From IMG/VR virus record IMGVR_UViG_3300046028_005598, positions 1-52,704 of that record: a stretch of DNA of 52,704 nucleotides; one strand, written 5' to 3'. The notes beneath the pieces were generated by a model that was not told the origin of the DNA, ran no database searches, and saw only the letters and a list, made by a program, of their open reading frames with translations. Each line of letters opens with the position of its first letter. Position 1 is the first letter of the stretch. Below are positions 50,453-52,704 of the stretch, piece after piece. The stretch comes from a virus. Made by a program: the position numbers and the translations under genes.

Positions 50453-50723
50453 TGGACTGCCCTTTCACCATGTCTCGAACGCCTTCTGCATCAATCGGGC
50501 AGAAGTCATTACCAGGGAGCCGGATGAAGCACGTACCGTTATTAGATATCTGGTACACGCGAATCCTCCGCCAACCACGATGTTCTCTGATCTTTACCAT
50601 GTAGTCTGTGGGAGCACCACATCGTCTGGTGTACCCATATGAGTCCATACAACGCAGAACCTGGTACTGCGTGACGGGAGACAGCTTTGCCGCCTCCACC
50701 TCGAATAGACTTACGTTTCTCAT
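50436..50723 (-). CDS. First gene of the leftward operon, unknown
   Basis: A 95-aa basic protein; the start is ATG 50723-50721, with GGAGG 6 nt upstream. It opens with SLFEVEAAKLSPVTQYQVL and contains RRIRVYQISNNGTCFIRLPGN. No family recognised. It is nearest the AT-rich region that probably holds the operon promoter. Confidence 0.65.
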   Translation of the reverse strand: MRNVSLFEVEAAKLSPVTQYQVLRCMDSYGYTRRCGAPTDYMVKIREHRGWRRIRVYQISNNGTCFIRLPGNDFCPIDAEGVRDMVKGQSNASNL

Positions 50724-50759
50724 CACTCACCTCCGCTGGGTTTGGAAACACCATCGACA

Positions 50760-50944
50760 CAGCACCAATCGCTGTCGACCTGCCATTCTACTTCCGCCTT
50801 CTTACTTATTAGCTCCCGGGGGACTTAGTCCTATAAATATGTCTTAGTTTATACTTTAAAAGGCAGGAAACCGACGATAACCAGCATATCCAGACCGATT
50901 GACGGTCGATACACTTGGCAGCCCTGGCTCATGTCGAGTCAGGG
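50760..50944. promoter_or_regulatory. Divergent intergenic control region
   Basis: The leftward operon (from 50723) and rightward genes (from 50972) diverge here. An AT-rich block (50828-50862) contains TATACT (50850-50855) rightward and TATAAA leftward as -10 candidates; neither has a good -35. At 50893-50907 lies GACCG..CGGTC, and at 50922-50944 a 9-pair hairpin with one G.U in rightward RNA. Near 50780-50797 there is a degenerate copy of the cluster's 3'-end motif. No gene in this stretch. Confidence 0.5.
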
Positions 50945-50971
50945 ACACAAACCACATGAAAGGAACAAACC

Positions 50972-51622
50972 ATGCGACATTCTACAACCCCGTTTGAACG
51001 TCTTACCGACTCCCAGGCACTTGCCATTATTATCGCAGTACGGGAAAACGGACACAAACCATTCGCAAACGTCACAGGATCGAGCCAGGCAGCTTGCCAC
51101 ATGTTCCCCAACACAAACACCGCGGAAGACGACAAACCCGCCGCAGACGCCGAACCAGGGGCCCCCACAACCGCAACCGTCCTGCCTTGCGAAGCGTACG
51201 CGATACGGCAGGAGGACATCTATTACCAGGTCCGATGGCTGTTGATGTCCGATGAATCACCAATCTGTAAAGAACTCAGGGATTGTACTGCAGACATGCA
51301 GGCACATGACCGTGACGATATGCGGCAGGATCTTTGCCTGCAGCATTGGAGACGAGCAGTCGCTGCAGAATACCGGGGAATCCGGAAGTATTCCGTTGGC
51401 AAATGGATCATCGGAGACGTTCGACGATGGATCGGCAGGAACGTAGGGAAATCAGAACTGACAGCAAACCCAAACCCGCTAACCGCGGAGGAACTTAGAA
51501 CTCTAAGTCTACAAAGCAGGTCGGCAACGATTGACAAGGAACTAGCGAACGAGATGGCATCCAGCCTGGCAGCTTTGGCAAAAGCCAAACCACCAGCACC
51601 CCTGGTTTCGTTCACCTGGTAG
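50972..51622 (+). CDS. Unknown protein with sigma-factor-like helical segment
   Basis: A 216-aa protein, ATG 50972 with AAAGGA 7 nt upstream. After a disordered part (about 45-70) comes a helical region (about 85-150). Within it, DRDDMRQDLCLQHWRR resembles sigma factor region 2 (pattern D-x-x-D-x-x-Q-E/D-x-x-L-x-x-W). It is followed by YSVGKWIIGDVRRWIGRN, resembling the next helix. The similarity is visual and short. It could be a divergent transcription factor, otherwise unknown. Confidence 0.55.
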   Translation: MRHSTTPFERLTDSQALAIIIAVRENGHKPFANVTGSSQAACHMFPNTNTAEDDKPAADAEPGAPTTATVLPCEAYAIRQEDIYYQVRWLLMSDESPICKELRDCTADMQAHDRDDMRQDLCLQHWRRAVAAEYRGIRKYSVGKWIIGDVRRWIGRNVGKSELTANPNPLTAEELRTLSLQSRSATIDKELANEMASSLAALAKAKPPAPLVSFTW

Positions 51623-51639
51623 TTTGATTGGTTCAATTC

Positions 51640-51662
51640 GACCGGCAGACAGTCTGCCGGTC
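51640..51662 (+). other. Hairpin between the two rightward genes
   Basis: Eleven-bp arms (51640-51650 with 51652-51662) around a single A. No T run follows, so it may be a processing or operator site rather than a terminator. Confidence 0.65.
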
Positions 51663-51694
51663 ATTCCTCAGAAGTATGGTCGAAAGGTATTACA

Positions 51695-52216
51695 ATGAAT
51701 TTTGATATCGTCGCGAAAATTGCGGAACTGGTGGCCCTGGGCGTCCCGGCTGACGTGGCTGGGCAGATTGCAGGGCAGCAGATGCTCCAGCTACAGCAAG
51801 AACTCTCAGCAGTACAAGAACAGTCCAGGAAGGAAATCCAAGCTAAGACGGACGAACAATTAGGAGTAAAGACTTTCCTGGGAAAACGCATCCAAAACAT
51901 GAAAGGTGACAGACCTACGAAGTATTCCAAGGCAATGGAAAACGGACTGGCAGTTGAGCCCGCGAATCGGGGGCTAGACTCCAATGGCAAGGCAGTATTG
52001 TGGCCACCACAATTTTGGCTCTTCGCGAGCCAGGCGAAGCCGCTTAACTTTACCCAGGCGGAATCGGCCACCCTGCTGGCAGTCATCGAAGGCGCAGGTG
52101 TCGAACGGTTCATTGATGCTCTTAAAGCATGTGCATCACCTGAGGCAATCAAAGCTTACCAGGCCGACCGGAAGGCCCTGGAGACATCCGGAGAGATCCT
52201 GAGCCGGACAAAGTAA
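51695..52216 (+). CDS. Unknown helical protein
   Basis: A 173-aa protein, ATG 51695. The N-terminal 60 residues form an amphipathic/coiled-coil helix rich in Gln (MLQLQQELSAVQEQSRKEIQ). The middle carries GKRIQNMKGDRPTKYSKAM, a basic patch that could bind nucleic acid; the end is helical again. Not recognised. The last 18 nt are nearly repeated at 52401 in the non-coding end. Confidence 0.6.
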   Translation: MNFDIVAKIAELVALGVPADVAGQIAGQQMLQLQQELSAVQEQSRKEIQAKTDEQLGVKTFLGKRIQNMKGDRPTKYSKAMENGLAVEPANRGLDSNGKAVLWPPQFWLFASQAKPLNFTQAESATLLAVIEGAGVERFIDALKACASPEAIKAYQADRKALETSGEILSRTK

Positions 52217-52241
52217 GCCCAACGCACCTCGATCAATCTCC

Positions 52242-52278
52242 AGCCGGCCAGGGTAACACCTGGCCGGCTGTTTTCGTT
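52242..52278 (+). terminator. Strong intrinsic terminator
   Basis: Eleven-bp perfect stem (52242-52252 with 52259-52269), 6-nt loop, then GTTTTCGTT. It ends the rightward transcript of 50972-52216. Confidence 0.9.
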
Positions 52279-52453
52279 GATGGATTGTAGGGCAAAAACG
52301 AGGTGATCCGGCGCAGCTGCGCAGCCTCACATAGGGTGACCCATCACAGCTCGACCATGTGGCCCCGTCAGCATAGGATGAGCACATCATGCAGGATGTT
52401 GAGCCGGACAAGGTAAGCAAACTGCAGACGGGGTGAGGGATGGCTGCAATGAT

Positions 52454-52486
52454 GCAGGACGGGGGCAGGACGGAGGCAGGACGGGC
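52454..52486. repeat. Three tandem 11-bp iterons
   Basis: Units start at 52454, 52465 and 52476, all GCAGGACGG followed by GG, AG or GC. Exact 11-bp spacing puts them on nearly the same face of the helix. Confidence 0.9.
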
Positions 52487-52487
52487 T

Positions 52488-52538
52488 GTAAACTTTCTTA
52501 CATTCTCACCTTGCAGACGCACCGGTAAGAAAGTTTAC
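52488..52538. repeat. 14-bp perfect inverted repeat
   Basis: GTAAACTTTCTTAC (52488-52501) and its exact reverse complement (52525-52538) flank 23 nt. It lies 1 nt after the third iteron unit. It could be a protein-binding site, replication hairpin or recombination site. Confidence 0.95.
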
Positions 52539-52704
52539 CATGCGTCACCGTTCGGCCAATTCCAGGATGAGGCAAAAAGCCTGTAAATTCGGCTGTTTTC
52601 GGCTCGACCGGTGAAAATCCAGCCTCGACCAGGGAAGTTTGAGCCGGAAGAAGACCGGGTAGTCATGGTCCTTACAGTGGTCCTATGCGCCTTTGTCTTC
52701 TCCC

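Larger units (their letters stand above)
52280..52704. other. Non-coding terminal region with iterons and inverted repeats
   Basis: No credible gene is present in the last 425 bases. It holds a 12-bp palindrome (52311-52322), a near copy (52401-52418) of the end of the preceding gene, three tandem 11-bp units beginning GCAGGACGG (52454, 52465, 52476) and directly after them a 14-bp perfect inverted repeat with a 23-nt spacer (52488-52501 and 52525-52538). GAGCCGGA occurs again at 52641. This suggests an origin, packaging site or control region. Confidence 0.55.

Noticed and set aside
51661-52522. Two minus-strand frames (163 and 128 codons) at the right end
   Set aside because: The first is the shadow of the 51695 gene; the second crosses the strong terminator and the repeat region and has no domain.

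Overview
The window is most of a tailed-phage genome, either a double-stranded DNA phage or an integrated or assembled copy of one. It is gene-dense, and most neighbouring genes are joined by ATGA/TGATG stop-start overlaps. The first coding frame is already open at base 2, so the sequence is cut inside a gene and part of the genome lies outside. I see no integrase, tRNA, rRNA or CRISPR. The host is probably a planctomycete-like, GC-rich Gram-negative bacterium. The reasons are a sulfatase-modifying-factor (FGE) domain in a tail protein, two lipobox-type proteins and several Cys-rich tail proteins. This host call is inference only.

Layout. (1) 2-14405, rightward: a partial polyvalent-type virion protein, the large terminase, the portal, a head-tail adaptor, small connector proteins, a probable tail completion protein, a probable tail tube, a conserved tail-assembly protein and distal tail proteins. 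No major capsid protein is recognisable, so it is probably outside the window. (2) 14409-19328: a receptor-binding-type protein with an FGE/C-lectin-like domain inserted into it, an 836-aa glycosyltransferase/methyltransferase and a second methyltransferase, closed by an intrinsic terminator. (3) 19487-26143: two large virion proteins, one low-complexity with an internal duplication and one of 1560 aa. (4) 26201-28822: a lysis-like cassette behind its own promoter, with small membrane proteins, a papain-like (C1) protease and a thioredoxin-like lipoprotein. (5) 28882-34989: tail fibre and adhesin genes. (6) 35065-42267: the early replication operon, behind a near-consensus sigma70-type promoter. 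It holds a DUF2800 nuclease, a DUF2815 ssDNA-binding protein, an XRE regulator, family A DNA polymerase, VRR-NUC nuclease and an SNF2-type helicase. (7) 42264-50723, leftward: twenty small, mostly acidic accessory genes punctuated by a family of structured intercistronic repeats. (8) 50972-52216, rightward: two unknown genes and a strong terminator. (9) 52280-52704: non-coding DNA with tandem 11-bp repeats and a 14-bp inverted repeat, a possible origin or control region.

The most unusual feature is the intercistronic repeat family in region 7. Ten stem-loops lie between consecutive leftward genes. Their stems differ in sequence but stay paired, nine carry a UGCG loop in the leftward transcript, and they are followed by a conserved YGTGT block and then the next ribosome binding site. 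I know of no described family that matches. Next in interest are the FGE module inserted inside a repeated beta-module of a tail protein, and the protease-based lysis-like cassette.
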